A stretch of 64,000 nt of DNA from Aquimarina agarivorans (GTDB taxonomy: Bacteria > Bacteroidota > Bacteroidia > Flavobacteriales > Flavobacteriaceae). This document shows positions 1-7,704 of this stretch, in pieces (positions within the stretch are counted from its first letter, which is position 1; the number at the start of each line of letters is the position of its first letter). Under the pieces are notes generated by a model that worked only from the letters and a program-made list of their open reading frames with translations, was not told the origin of the DNA and ran no database searches. Where the stretch lies: contig NZ_AFPB01000174.1 of the NCBI RefSeq assembly GCF_000218485.1, forward strand, positions 147,930-211,929, in the 5' to 3' direction. The position numbers were made by a program, and so were the translations under genes.

Positions 1-3
1 AAC

Positions 4-2430
4 ATGAGCCATATAGGGATTAGCGTGTTATTAATTGGTAGTGATTACAGTGGATTGCCGGTTAAAAATTCCATGCGAGCTATATTAAATGGAGTCATTG
101 CCGCCAATAAAAAATTAACGACAATGAATGACCAAAGTATACAATGCATTGGACATGTAGAATTTATTGAAATTTATGAGGACAGGGCAATACACGCCAT
201 GCACGAATTAATTAAATTAAAAAAGGAACCTGCTTTTGTGGAGCATGTGCAAATAGATGATCCTTACATTAAAAAGCTTTCAGGAAGGCGCAAACGCATT
301 CCCGGCGATCAATCTTCGGTATGGTGGCACCGTTTAAAAATTGAAGGTGCTAAACAAGGAATTGCTAACCCTACTGAGTGCACTAACGCTCCTTTAAAAT
401 TTGTTTCCCTTACGGATAAGGCTAGGGCCGAAGAAGAAATAAAACCCACTCAGCGTATTTTGATTGATAAACTAATTGCATCGTCAGTACAAAATAACGA
501 GTGGAATGAAGAAAAAGCACGCACACTTTTTAACCTGTTAATTCCAAATAATTTTAAGGATTATACTACTGATAATAAGAATATTTTATTCATTTTAGAT
601 GAAAATTCAGCGCAATATCCTTGGGAAATATTGCATTTGCCCAACGCAAAAAGTAATAAGCCTTTGGTTACTCAAATTGGATTTATCAGGCAATTGGTAA
701 CAAAAAATTACGCATCCGTAAATGCAGCTGTTGAAAATAATGTTTTGGTGGTGGGCAATCCTAAAAATCCAATTTCATCATTACCAGGTGCCGAGGATGA
801 AGCTCATAGCGTGGCTGAAATTTTTCAAAAACAGTCATTTCATGTCGAAAAATCAATAGCTGAGGATGGAGTAGGTATCATCAATAAACTACTCGGAGGC
901 ATCAATTACAAAATCATACATTTTGCAGGTCATGGAATTATAGGAAATAAACCGGCAGAAACAGGCGTAGTATTGGATAATGGTATTTTAATTACCGCTA
1001 TGGAAATAGATGCCTTGCCAAAAACCCCTGAATTTGCTTTTATCAATTGTTGTTATTTAGGTAAAACAGAAGCAATAACCCTGGAGTTTAACAAATTAGC
1101 GGCTAATGTGGGGACACAATTTATTCAAAAAGGTGTCAAAGCAGTAGTGGCAGCAGGCTGGGCGGTTGATGATGGTGCTGCAAAACATTTTGCAGAAGTC
1201 CTATACAATTCGCTTTTACATGGCGAAACTTTTGGGCAGGCCGTGCAAAATGCGCGCTTGTCTACCTATAATACGTATCCATCCAGCAATACATGGGCGG
1301 CTTACCAATGTTATGGCGATCCTTTTTATAGGCTTACTGACGATTTGCGTATCAATATAAAAGAAAAAATCACTTACGTTGATCCTTTGGAAGTTATTGT
1401 GGATGTTGATAACTTAACCAGTCAGGCGGAACCCGCGTCCAGCAGGGATCGGAAAAATTTGAGCGAACAACTGAGTAGTATTATTAGTCAAATTCCTCAA
1501 AAATGGTTTGGAAAATCAAAAATTGTTGAGGCTATTGCCAACTGTTATTACGAATTGAATTTATACGAAAATGCCATGGAGTATTTTGGTAAGTTGGGCG
1601 ATCTTATTGATGGTAATACCAGTCTTGAAAGCATGTTGCGTATGGCCAATATCCAAACTAAAATTTCAGTAAAACAACTTAAAAATCCTGATCAACTTAC
1701 AAACAACAAAAAAAAGCAAGCCTGTACTGTCATTTTAAAATCGGAACAAATTATCGATAATTTAATCAGTTTAGGTGAAAATAGTAGGCGATTTGGAGTT
1801 AAAGGAGGGCATTTTAAGCGTAAATGCATGGTAAATTTTAATGTTGATGCATATTTAAAAAGCGGTAAGGGTGATTTTACCGTGGCTACGCAACTTGATT
1901 TTATTAAAGAATGCTTGTTAAAAGCTATTGAAGCTTATCATAAAGCAAGCTTGTTTGTTACGGAGCAACAGCAAGATTATTATGCTATTTTAAACTGGGC
2001 AACTTTAGAAACTATTTATAAATTATATGACGGCACAAGAAAAACGTGGTTGGCTAGTGCCGAAAAAAGAATAAAACAACTGGAAACCGAATTTGAAAAT
2101 GCTCCGGACGCTTCTCGCTCTTTCTGGTATCAAATATTCCCTGCGGCTATTGAAATTCACAAACTTTTAAATATTACTACAGATTTAAAAAGGAAAAGAT
2201 GCTTGACTAAATTGGTGGCTATTTATGATATGAATTGGTCCAAAGGAGGATCAGTCAGGAAAGCAGAAAATACCTTGGGGCATATTGATTTTTTAATTAT
2301 TATGTTGCAAAATAGGTTGAAATTTAAAATAGCGGCTGAAAAAAAGAAAGAAATTGAATCCATCATTGAGTCTTATGTTTTTTTAAGAAGAAAATTAACG
2401 CAAATTTTAATTCCAACCACGCAGTACTAA
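4..2430 (+). CDS. CHAT-domain (caspase-like) protein with helical C-terminal region
   Basis: Predicted cysteine protease of the CHAT (caspase HetF-associated with TPRs) family. The CHAT core spans about residues 165-440: a strand with YPWEILHLP near residue 205, the catalytic-His motif HFAGHG (His310) and the catalytic-Cys motif NCCYLG (Cys350), then GWAVDDGAAKHF, all in the family order. Residues about 500-800 look alpha-helical, with a TPR-like stretch near NCYYELNLYENAMEYF. The N-terminal 165 residues match nothing I recognise. The ATG is three bases from the window edge and the frame is open to the edge, so the true start may lie upstream. A TIR-domain gene follows 44 nt downstream on the same strand. 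CHAT proteases are often activated by partner sensors in conflict and cell-death systems; that role is inferred here. The CHAT fold assignment is secure, the substrate unknown. Confidence 0.85.
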   Translation: MSHIGISVLLIGSDYSGLPVKNSMRAILNGVIAANKKLTTMNDQSIQCIGHVEFIEIYEDRAIHAMHELIKLKKEPAFVEHVQIDDPYIKKLSGRRKRIPGDQSSVWWHRLKIEGAKQGIANPTECTNAPLKFVSLTDKARAEEEIKPTQRILIDKLIASSVQNNEWNEEKARTLFNLLIPNNFKDYTTDNKNILFILDENSAQYPWEILHLPNAKSNKPLVTQIGFIRQLVTKNYASVNAAVENNVLVVGNPKNPISSLPGAEDEAHSVAEIFQKQSFHVEKSIAEDGVGIINKLLGGINYKIIHFAGHGIIGNKPAETGVVLDNGILITAMEIDALPKTPEFAFINCCYLGKTEAITLEFNKLAANVGTQFIQKGVKAVVAAGWAVDDGAAKHFAEVLYNSLLHGETFGQAVQNARLSTYNTYPSSNTWAAYQCYGDPFYRLTDDLRINIKEKITYVDPLEVIVDVDNLTSQAEPASSRDRKNLSEQLSSIISQIPQKWFGKSKIVEAIANCYYELNLYENAMEYFGKLGDLIDGNTSLESMLRMANIQTKISVKQLKNPDQLTNNKKKQACTVILKSEQIIDNLISLGENSRRFGVKGGHFKRKCMVNFNVDAYLKSGKGDFTVATQLDFIKECLLKAIEAYHKASLFVTEQQQDYYAILNWATLETIYKLYDGTRKTWLASAEKRIKQLETEFENAPDASRSFWYQIFPAAIEIHKLLNITTDLKRKRCLTKLVAIYDMNWSKGGSVRKAENTLGHIDFLIIMLQNRLKFKIAAEKKKEIESIIESYVFLRRKLTQILIPTTQY

Positions 2431-2474
2431 GTTGTTAGGGATGGTTTTACATTCAAATTTTATAAAAAATCAAA

Positions 2475-3200
2475 GTGAGTAACAGTGTTTTTATAAGTTA
2501 CAGTAAAAAGGATATTCATTTTTTGGAAGCCTTGCGGGTACATTTAAGTTATTTGGAACGCGAATATGATTTTGAAATATGGGAAGATTCTAAAATTGAG
2601 GCTGGGGATGATTGGCGAAAAGAAATTTATGAAGCTATAGCAAAAACCAGTATTGGAATACTTATGGTGAGTGCAAATTTTATAGCTTCTGATTTTATAA
2701 CTAATGAAGAACTACCAGCATTATTAGCTATTGCAGAAAAAAAAGGAGCTAAAATTTTTTCAATCATAATTAGTCATTGCATGTTTACCAATATAGCGCC
2801 AATTGCTAAGCTGCAAAGCTTAAATCCGCCTACGCAACCAGTAGTGGGTATGAACGTTGCTGAAAAAGATGCATTTTTTTTAAAAGTAACTCAGGAGGTT
2901 AAAAGAGCATTAGAGTCTACTGAAAATCAAAAATTTGCAAACAAAAAGTCTGTAGGTATGGCTTCAGGATTAGCGCAATCATTTATAAAAGTTTTTGTAG
3001 TTCAATTGCTGTTTACAAACACCGAAGGATTGACAATTTCGGATATTCAAAAAAGGTTACTGTTGGAAAAACGCAAATACTTAGTTCAAGTTATTCAAGA
3101 ATTAATTGCCGAAGAAATGCTTTTAAAAAAGAAAATTGCAAATCGGGTGTGTTATTATTTAAGCGATCAAGGAGCAACAGTATGCAGTAAATACATATAG
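2475..3200 (+). CDS. TIR-domain protein with C-terminal winged-helix-like region
   Basis: A 241-residue protein starting at GTG; no in-frame ATG lies closer to the TIR start. Residues 1-140 form a TIR domain: FISYSKKD at residues 6-13 (box 1), the EDSKIEAGDDW stretch near 37-47, and SDFITNEEL near 72-80, where Glu78 or Glu79 sits at the NADase catalytic position of enzymatic TIRs. Residues about 165-241 are helical and resemble a winged helix (LTISDIQKRLLLEKRKY, then RVCYYLSDQG). Bacterial TIR domains often cleave NAD+ or make signalling nucleotides in anti-phage abortive systems. Pairing with the CHAT gene 44 nt upstream suggests a two-gene operon and a conflict or cell-death function (inference). 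It could instead be a non-enzymatic TIR adaptor. Confidence 0.8.
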   Translation: MSNSVFISYSKKDIHFLEALRVHLSYLEREYDFEIWEDSKIEAGDDWRKEIYEAIAKTSIGILMVSANFIASDFITNEELPALLAIAEKKGAKIFSIIISHCMFTNIAPIAKLQSLNPPTQPVVGMNVAEKDAFFLKVTQEVKRALESTENQKFANKKSVGMASGLAQSFIKVFVVQLLFTNTEGLTISDIQKRLLLEKRKYLVQVIQELIAEEMLLKKKIANRVCYYLSDQGATVCSKYI

Positions 3201-3206
3201 TTAGTA

Positions 3207-3347
3207 CTATACTGAGAATTGCTTTGATCCTCGTGTTTTACGTCCTAAGCTAGACGGTACAAAGCAAATCTCATTTAAGTACAAGTCACTTAATGAAAAC
3301 TCAATTCGGACATTGTCCGATCCGATATGTGATGTCATTTGCTTCAT
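3207..3347 (-). CDS. possible small ORF, 46 aa, convergent to the TIR gene
   Basis: On the minus strand an ATG-initiated frame of 46 codons (MKQMTSHIGSDNVRIEFSLS at the start, ending GRKTRGSKQFSV) lies about 30 nt downstream of a good Bacteroidetes -7 element, TATATTTG (minus strand, 3384-3377). The -7 element is bracketed by GCGC inverted repeats. A 15-nt palindrome (3306-3320) lies inside the frame, and a CAAAGCAA/TTGCTTTG pair (3219-3226 and 3260-3267) lies near its 3' end. I recognise no family. The frame could be chance; the promoter and palindromes are the main support. Confidence 0.25.
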   Translation of the reverse strand: MKQMTSHIGSDNVRIEFSLSDLYLNEICFVPSSLGRKTRGSKQFSV

Positions 3348-3765
3348 TTTAATTGTATTATTTTCTAATAACAGCGCAAATATAGCGCCAAATCAAATTA
3401 TTACCCGAAAAATAAAAGGATATTTTAATTTTGGCAGGGGTTGTAAAGCGTTCCTAACATTTAATAACCTGTTAAATGGTTCTTTTTATATTGACGTAAA
3501 ATTTCTACAGGCGCATTTTAATTCGGCAAATACATGTAGGTTTTGGTATACTCATGTTAAGCTTTTTGAACAGCTAATCTGATGATTAGTAATTATATAA
3601 AATCCTGTTTTTCAAAATCTTATTGTTTTTAATTTAGTACCGGTAGCCTTTTGTTTTCCTTAAAGCAATAGTGGCTTAATATTTACAAGCAACAAGTAAC
3701 AATTTAGCAACACTATGGTAATTATTTGACAGTATTTTTCTAATACAAAAAAAAGTATTTGATTT

Positions 3766-3773
3766 TAATTTTG
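3766..3773 (+). promoter_or_regulatory. -7 promoter element TAATTTTG upstream of the PhoX-like gene
   Basis: TAATTTTG fits the Bacteroidetes -7 consensus TAnnTTTG and would place the transcription start near 3780, about 27 nt before the ATG at 3807. I see no convincing -33 TTG at the usual spacing, so support is moderate. Confidence 0.4.
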
Positions 3774-3806
3774 GTATCAAACCAATGATAATTAAACTTA
3801 AGTAAA

Positions 3807-5555
3807 ATGTATTATTCAAAATTATTTTTAAGACTATTTGCATCTGCGGCATTAGTGGCATCCATTTCGAGCTGTGAGGTTGAGGATGGGAAAGATGGAA
3901 TAAACGGAGCACAAGGGGAGCAAGGACCTAAAGGTGATGCAGGAGAAGATGGACAAGATATCTCGCCAGAAGAAATTGATGCTTTGAAAGCAAGGATTGA
4001 AGAATTAATTATGAAAGGCGATGCGACAGCAGCCGAGATTGAAGAAGCAGAAAAAGCGTTAGCTGAATTATCGCAAAAATCAACTGAAGAATTAGAAGAA
4101 GCAAATGCAATCATTGAGGAGTTAGCAGCAAAAAATGAAGCATCTGAAAAAGAAGTGAAAGCGTTAATGAGTTTAATCGAGAGTTTGTTGGATAAAGCAA
4201 ACACGGTTCCCAATTTATTAGCGTTAAGTGCTGATTTTGCAAGAAGCGTTAAGGTTACTCCGTTACTTTCATCAGAAACTATATTAGCTGCATCGCCAAA
4301 TTTTGTTTATGGATCTATGGCTGATGGTGCTGGTTTATTGAAAGAGGAAGATGGGACGTATACTTTTATAAATAATATTGAAGCTGATTTTTCAATTGCT
4401 CGCATTAAGTTAGATGAAAATTTAAAACCTGTATTTGGGGATTATATATTGAATGCCGAGGCAACTGCAAACACGGCTCAGTGCTCTGGATCTATGATTA
4501 CAATGGAAGAACACGGCTTTGGACCAATGTATCTTTCTGGAGGTGAATGGGGAGGATCATCCAAAGGTGTTTTTATTACTGATCCATACAGAAATGCATC
4601 TGAAGCAGGTACTGCAAAAATGTTAACAGCTTTCGGACAATGGTCTACTGAAAATGCTGTAGTAATAGGAAAGGATGCTTATCCAACTCAAACCGTTGCT
4701 TTTATTGGAGATGATCAATCTGATAATTCTGTGCCACAAGGACATTTAGGAATGTACGTAGGAAATAGAGGAGATTTAGAAGGAGGTAAATTATATACCT
4801 TAAAAGTTTCTGCTGATGGAATTGTTAATGAAGTTGATATGGTTGAAGGAGAGGAATATACTGCAGAATTTGTAGAAATGACAGAAACAGAAATCACTGC
4901 GTTAAACCAAGAAGCTATGGATAAAGGTGCTATGGGATTTTCGCGAGTTGAGGATATCGACTGGAGAAGAGGAACTGCAGAAAACCAAAGAGAACTTTAT
5001 TTTGCTGTTACAGGTCGTAATACAGAAAGTTTAGTAGGTAAGGGAACTATTTTAGGAAGGGTTTATAAGGTAGTATTGGATGAAACAGATCCAACAGGCC
5101 CTGCTAAAATTACATGTGTTTTAGACGGGGATAAGGTTGATGGTATTGCAGATGGGTTTCATTCACCAGATAATATTTTAGTAACTGAAAACTATGCCTA
5201 TATTCAGGAAGATCCAAATGGTTACGCTGATGTTAATGATGATATAGTAGGTTTTGCTAAAGTATATCAGTATAATTTAAGTTCTGGTGAGCTTAAAACA
5301 GTATTGGAATGTGATCAAGAAAAAGCTTCTAATTTAGGTATTGGTAATACATCTAGATATTGGGAACTTACAGGTATGATTGATGTTACTGATATTACTG
5401 GATCAGACAAAAGTCAATTCTTATTAATCACTCAAAATCACGGATGGGAACCTGCAGATGGATCAGCATTTACAGACCCTACTGCCAATGCAGATGTAGC
5501 AAATTCAAGAAAAGAAGGATCAATGTTATACTTAGTTGAAGGATTAGAAAGATAG
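3807..5555 (+). CDS. PhoX/DUF839-like lipoprotein with collagen-like N-terminal stretch
   Basis: A 582-residue surface or periplasmic lipoprotein. The signal peptide ends in a lipobox (SISSC, Cys23). Residues 28-48 carry collagen-like G-x-y triplets (DGKDGINGAQGEQGPKGDAG); residues about 50-130 are a predicted alpha-helical coiled coil rich in Glu, Ala and Lys. The remainder resembles PhoX-type alkaline phosphatases (DUF839): FHSPDN at residues 451-456 followed by AYIQEDPN matches the family signature F-SPDN...ED. PhoX enzymes are Ca2+/Fe3+ phosphomonoesterases, but many Bacteroidetes DUF839 lipoproteins are untested, so activity is inferred. The stop is 17 nt before the start of the di-heme peroxidase gene, so the two are probably one transcript, subject to the hairpin at 5594-5632. 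Confidence 0.75.
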   Translation: MYYSKLFLRLFASAALVASISSCEVEDGKDGINGAQGEQGPKGDAGEDGQDISPEEIDALKARIEELIMKGDATAAEIEEAEKALAELSQKSTEELEEANAIIEELAAKNEASEKEVKALMSLIESLLDKANTVPNLLALSADFARSVKVTPLLSSETILAASPNFVYGSMADGAGLLKEEDGTYTFINNIEADFSIARIKLDENLKPVFGDYILNAEATANTAQCSGSMITMEEHGFGPMYLSGGEWGGSSKGVFITDPYRNASEAGTAKMLTAFGQWSTENAVVIGKDAYPTQTVAFIGDDQSDNSVPQGHLGMYVGNRGDLEGGKLYTLKVSADGIVNEVDMVEGEEYTAEFVEMTETEITALNQEAMDKGAMGFSRVEDIDWRRGTAENQRELYFAVTGRNTESLVGKGTILGRVYKVVLDETDPTGPAKITCVLDGDKVDGIADGFHSPDNILVTENYAYIQEDPNGYADVNDDIVGFAKVYQYNLSSGELKTVLECDQEKASNLGIGNTSRYWELTGMIDVTDITGSDKSQFLLITQNHGWEPADGSAFTDPTANADVANSRKEGSMLYLVEGLER

Positions 5556-5572
5556 TAATAACCACATAGTAA

Positions 5573-7387
5573 ATGAAACTATATAATCTTTTTAAACAAA
5601 AGACATACACTTTGAGTGTGTGTCTTTTGTTTGCTTTTGTAGGTTGCAAAAAAAAACCACAAAATGATGAAAATTTAGAAGCGTTTGTAGTAACACCATT
5701 AAAACAACTAGAAAGTACTTATAAGGAGCATTTGAAAAACTCTTTTGAGTATTTAGAAAAGATGCAGGAAGAAAAAAATCCTGAAAAAATGGTAGATCAG
5801 TACAAGTTAGCAAGAGCGTATTTTAAACGTGCTGAACCAATTTTGTCATTTATTGATAAAAATAATTACGCATCTTTAAATGCACCTAATCTATTAAAGG
5901 TATTAGAGGAAGATGCTACTGATATCAAAATTATTGACCCAATTGGTTTTCAGGTAATAGAGGAGTTGTTATTTGAAGAAAAAAAAGACCTAGAACAATT
6001 AAAAATAGTTACAAGAAAAACGTCTAATCGTTTAAAACTACTTTATAATAACACAAAATTAAGGTTAAAAGACTATCATATTTTATGGATAATTAGAAAT
6101 CAAATTGTAAGAATTGCTACAGCAGGAATTACAGGATTTGATTCTCCAGTTTTAGCACAATCCTTAAGTGAGTCTGCTTGGACTTACAAGGAAATTATTA
6201 ATATTTTAGATATTTACGAATCAAATTTTTCTGAAAAAAATCTTCTTCATGAATGGAAAAAGGAAATTGAAGCAATAACTCAATCTTTGGATCATGATTA
6301 TGATACTTTTGATCGCTTTTCATTTATAAAGAATCATTTAAATAAGCAGTTGGTATTGATGAATAAGACTCAAAAGGATTGGGAGGTTAATTTCAATGTT
6401 ACTTTAGCTTTAAATCATACCGCATCACATTTATTTTCTGAAGATGCATTTAACATGAAGTTTTTTTCAGACTACAGGCTTGAAGCTAATAATTTAGAAA
6501 CAAAAGTAGCAATAGGAAAAAAATTATTTAATGATAAAAGGTTGTCACTAAATAATGATATGGCTTGTGCTACTTGTCATATCCAAAAAAAGGCATTTAC
6601 AGATGGTAAAAAAACATTTAGTAAAAATCAAAAGAGGAATACACCAACAATTACTTATTCAGCATTACAGAAAGCTTATTTCTATGACGCACGAGCAGGT
6701 AGTTTAGAGGGGCAAATTGTAGGGGTAGTAAAAAATCACGGGGAGTTTAATACAAGCCTGGAACACCTAGTAAAGGTAGTCACTGAAGATTCATATTATA
6801 ATAAAGCATTTGATACTTTATACACAAGAGGAGCAACTGACATGAATATTCGTCATACTATGGCTTCTTATATTAAAACTTTAAATAAATTCAATTCAAA
6901 ATTTGATCGAAACATAAGGGGGGAAGAGAATACATTAACCGCTTCCGAAAAAAACGGATTTAACTTATTTATGGGAAAAGCACTATGTGCCACATGCCAT
7001 TTTGCACCAGTATTTAATGGAACAGTTCCACCAAATTTATCTGACACTGAGCTGGAAGCTATAGGAGTTCCTGTTAAAAATGATACTATGAATGCAAAAA
7101 TAGCCGCCGATTTAGGAAGGTATTATTTGTTTAATACACCTGAACGTAAACACTTTTTTAAAACACCAACAGTGCGGAACGCCGCTTTAACAGCACCCTA
7201 TATGCACAATGGAGTGTATAATACCCTTGAAGAAGTGGTGGATTTTTATAACAGAGGAGGAGGAAAGGGAATTGGCATTAACTTACCAAATCAAACACTT
7301 CCATTTGATAATTTGAATTTAACAAAATCGGAACAAAAGGATTTAGTCGCTTTTATAAAAACCTTGAGTGATGAGGATTTTTTATAG
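5573..7387 (+). CDS. di-heme cytochrome c peroxidase (MauG/CcpA family) lipoprotein
   Basis: A 604-residue lipoprotein with lipobox FVGC near residue 25. The C-terminal half is a di-heme MauG/bacterial cytochrome c peroxidase: two CxxCH heme sites, C332-C335-H336 (MACATCH) and C472-C475-H476 (ALCATCH), and the family stretches KLFNDKRLSLN, RNTPTITYSALQKAYFYDARAGSLEGQ and TPTVRNAALTAPYMHNGVYNTLEEVVDFYNRGGG, given here in pieces. The N-terminal half (about 40-300) is helical and resembles the imelysin-like module common in Bacteroidetes versions. It probably reduces peroxide or oxidises a protein partner in the periplasm. It sits 17 nt after the PhoX-like gene; its first codons include a strong hairpin. 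Family assignment is secure, the exact partner unknown. Confidence 0.88.
   Translation: MKLYNLFKQKTYTLSVCLLFAFVGCKKKPQNDENLEAFVVTPLKQLESTYKEHLKNSFEYLEKMQEEKNPEKMVDQYKLARAYFKRAEPILSFIDKNNYASLNAPNLLKVLEEDATDIKIIDPIGFQVIEELLFEEKKDLEQLKIVTRKTSNRLKLLYNNTKLRLKDYHILWIIRNQIVRIATAGITGFDSPVLAQSLSESAWTYKEIINILDIYESNFSEKNLLHEWKKEIEAITQSLDHDYDTFDRFSFIKNHLNKQLVLMNKTQKDWEVNFNVTLALNHTASHLFSEDAFNMKFFSDYRLEANNLETKVAIGKKLFNDKRLSLNNDMACATCHIQKKAFTDGKKTFSKNQKRNTPTITYSALQKAYFYDARAGSLEGQIVGVVKNHGEFNTSLEHLVKVVTEDSYYNKAFDTLYTRGATDMNIRHTMASYIKTLNKFNSKFDRNIRGEENTLTASEKNGFNLFMGKALCATCHFAPVFNGTVPPNLSDTELEAIGVPVKNDTMNAKIAADLGRYYLFNTPERKHFFKTPTVRNAALTAPYMHNGVYNTLEEVVDFYNRGGGKGIGINLPNQTLPFDNLNLTKSEQKDLVAFIKTLSDEDFL
5594..5632 (+). 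terminator. 17-bp hairpin inside the 5' end of the peroxidase gene
   Basis: A 17-nt arm (5594-5610) pairs with 5616-5632 (16 Watson-Crick pairs plus one G-U) across a 5-nt loop. It lies within codons 8-20 of the next gene, in its signal peptide. It is followed by GCTTTTG, so it may act as the PhoX-like gene's terminator or as an attenuator between the two genes. Confidence 0.5.
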
Positions 7388-7446
7388 GATTGAATTATTA
7401 AATTTTTATTTTTCGAAGACTAAGGAATTAATAAATAAATTAATAC

Positions 7447-7517
7447 ATGGTAATTCTGTCGTTTTTTTGATAGTAGTGTTCATTTTTTCATGTTCGTAAT
7501 CAGATGATTCAGAATAA
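7447..7517 (+). pseudogene. possible remnant of a lipoprotein signal peptide
   Basis: Reading ATG at 7447 gives MVILSFF then a stop in the T7 run at 7462-7468. Adding one T restores LIVVFIFSCS, a good lipobox, which is followed by a TAA and then SDDSE, a typical start of mature flavobacterial lipoproteins. It looks like a decayed or homopolymer-shifted lipoprotein start truncated after about 20 codons. This may be coincidence in AT-rich sequence. Confidence 0.2.
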
Positions 7518-7589
7518 AAAATAAAATTAAGAAGAGAGCAGTTTTTATGGATTTGATGAAGGGAATTTCTGTGGTCATATAATTATTAT

Positions 7590-7627
7590 AAGTAAGAGAG
7601 ACTGCTTTATATGGTCTCTCTTTACTT
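7590..7627 (-). terminator. hairpin terminator after the large outer-membrane protein gene
   Basis: AAGTAAGAGAGAC (7590-7602) pairs with GTCTCTCTTTACTT (7614-7627) with one bulged T and an 11-nt loop. It lies about 65 nt beyond the stop of the minus-strand gene and between convergent genes, so it can serve either strand. Confidence 0.6.
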
Positions 7628-7704
7628 AAGTGTAAATCATCAATACTTTTCTCAAAAAAACGCTCTAAGTGTAAATCATCAATACTTTTCTCAAAAAAAC
7701 GCTC
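7627..7704. repeat. perfect 39-bp tandem duplication at the 3' end of the outer-membrane protein gene
   Basis: Two identical 39-bp units, 7627-7665 and 7666-7704, abut head to tail. The second unit contains the last four codons and stop of the minus-strand gene, so the first unit is a copy of the gene's 3' end placed in its 3' untranslated region. As 39 is divisible by three, it also makes a 13-residue repeat in an overlapping frame, which I do not consider a gene. Confidence 0.9.

Larger units (their letters stand above)
3201..3806. other. intergenic region with inverted repeats
   Basis: About 600 nt between the TIR gene and the PhoX-like gene. It holds the possible minus-strand 46-aa ORF, the perfect palindrome TCGGACA-T-TGTCCGA at 3306-3320, and a longer-range 8-bp inverted repeat (3219-3226 with 3260-3267) with no T-tract after it. 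The part from 3400 to 3760 is AT-rich and I see no gene in it. A plus-strand frame of 89 codons exists (3313-3582) but lacks protein-like composition. Confidence 0.4.

Noticed and set aside
3313..3582. Plus-strand 89-codon frame after the TIR gene
   Set aside because: Composition is not protein-like and no promoter or homologous pattern is seen.
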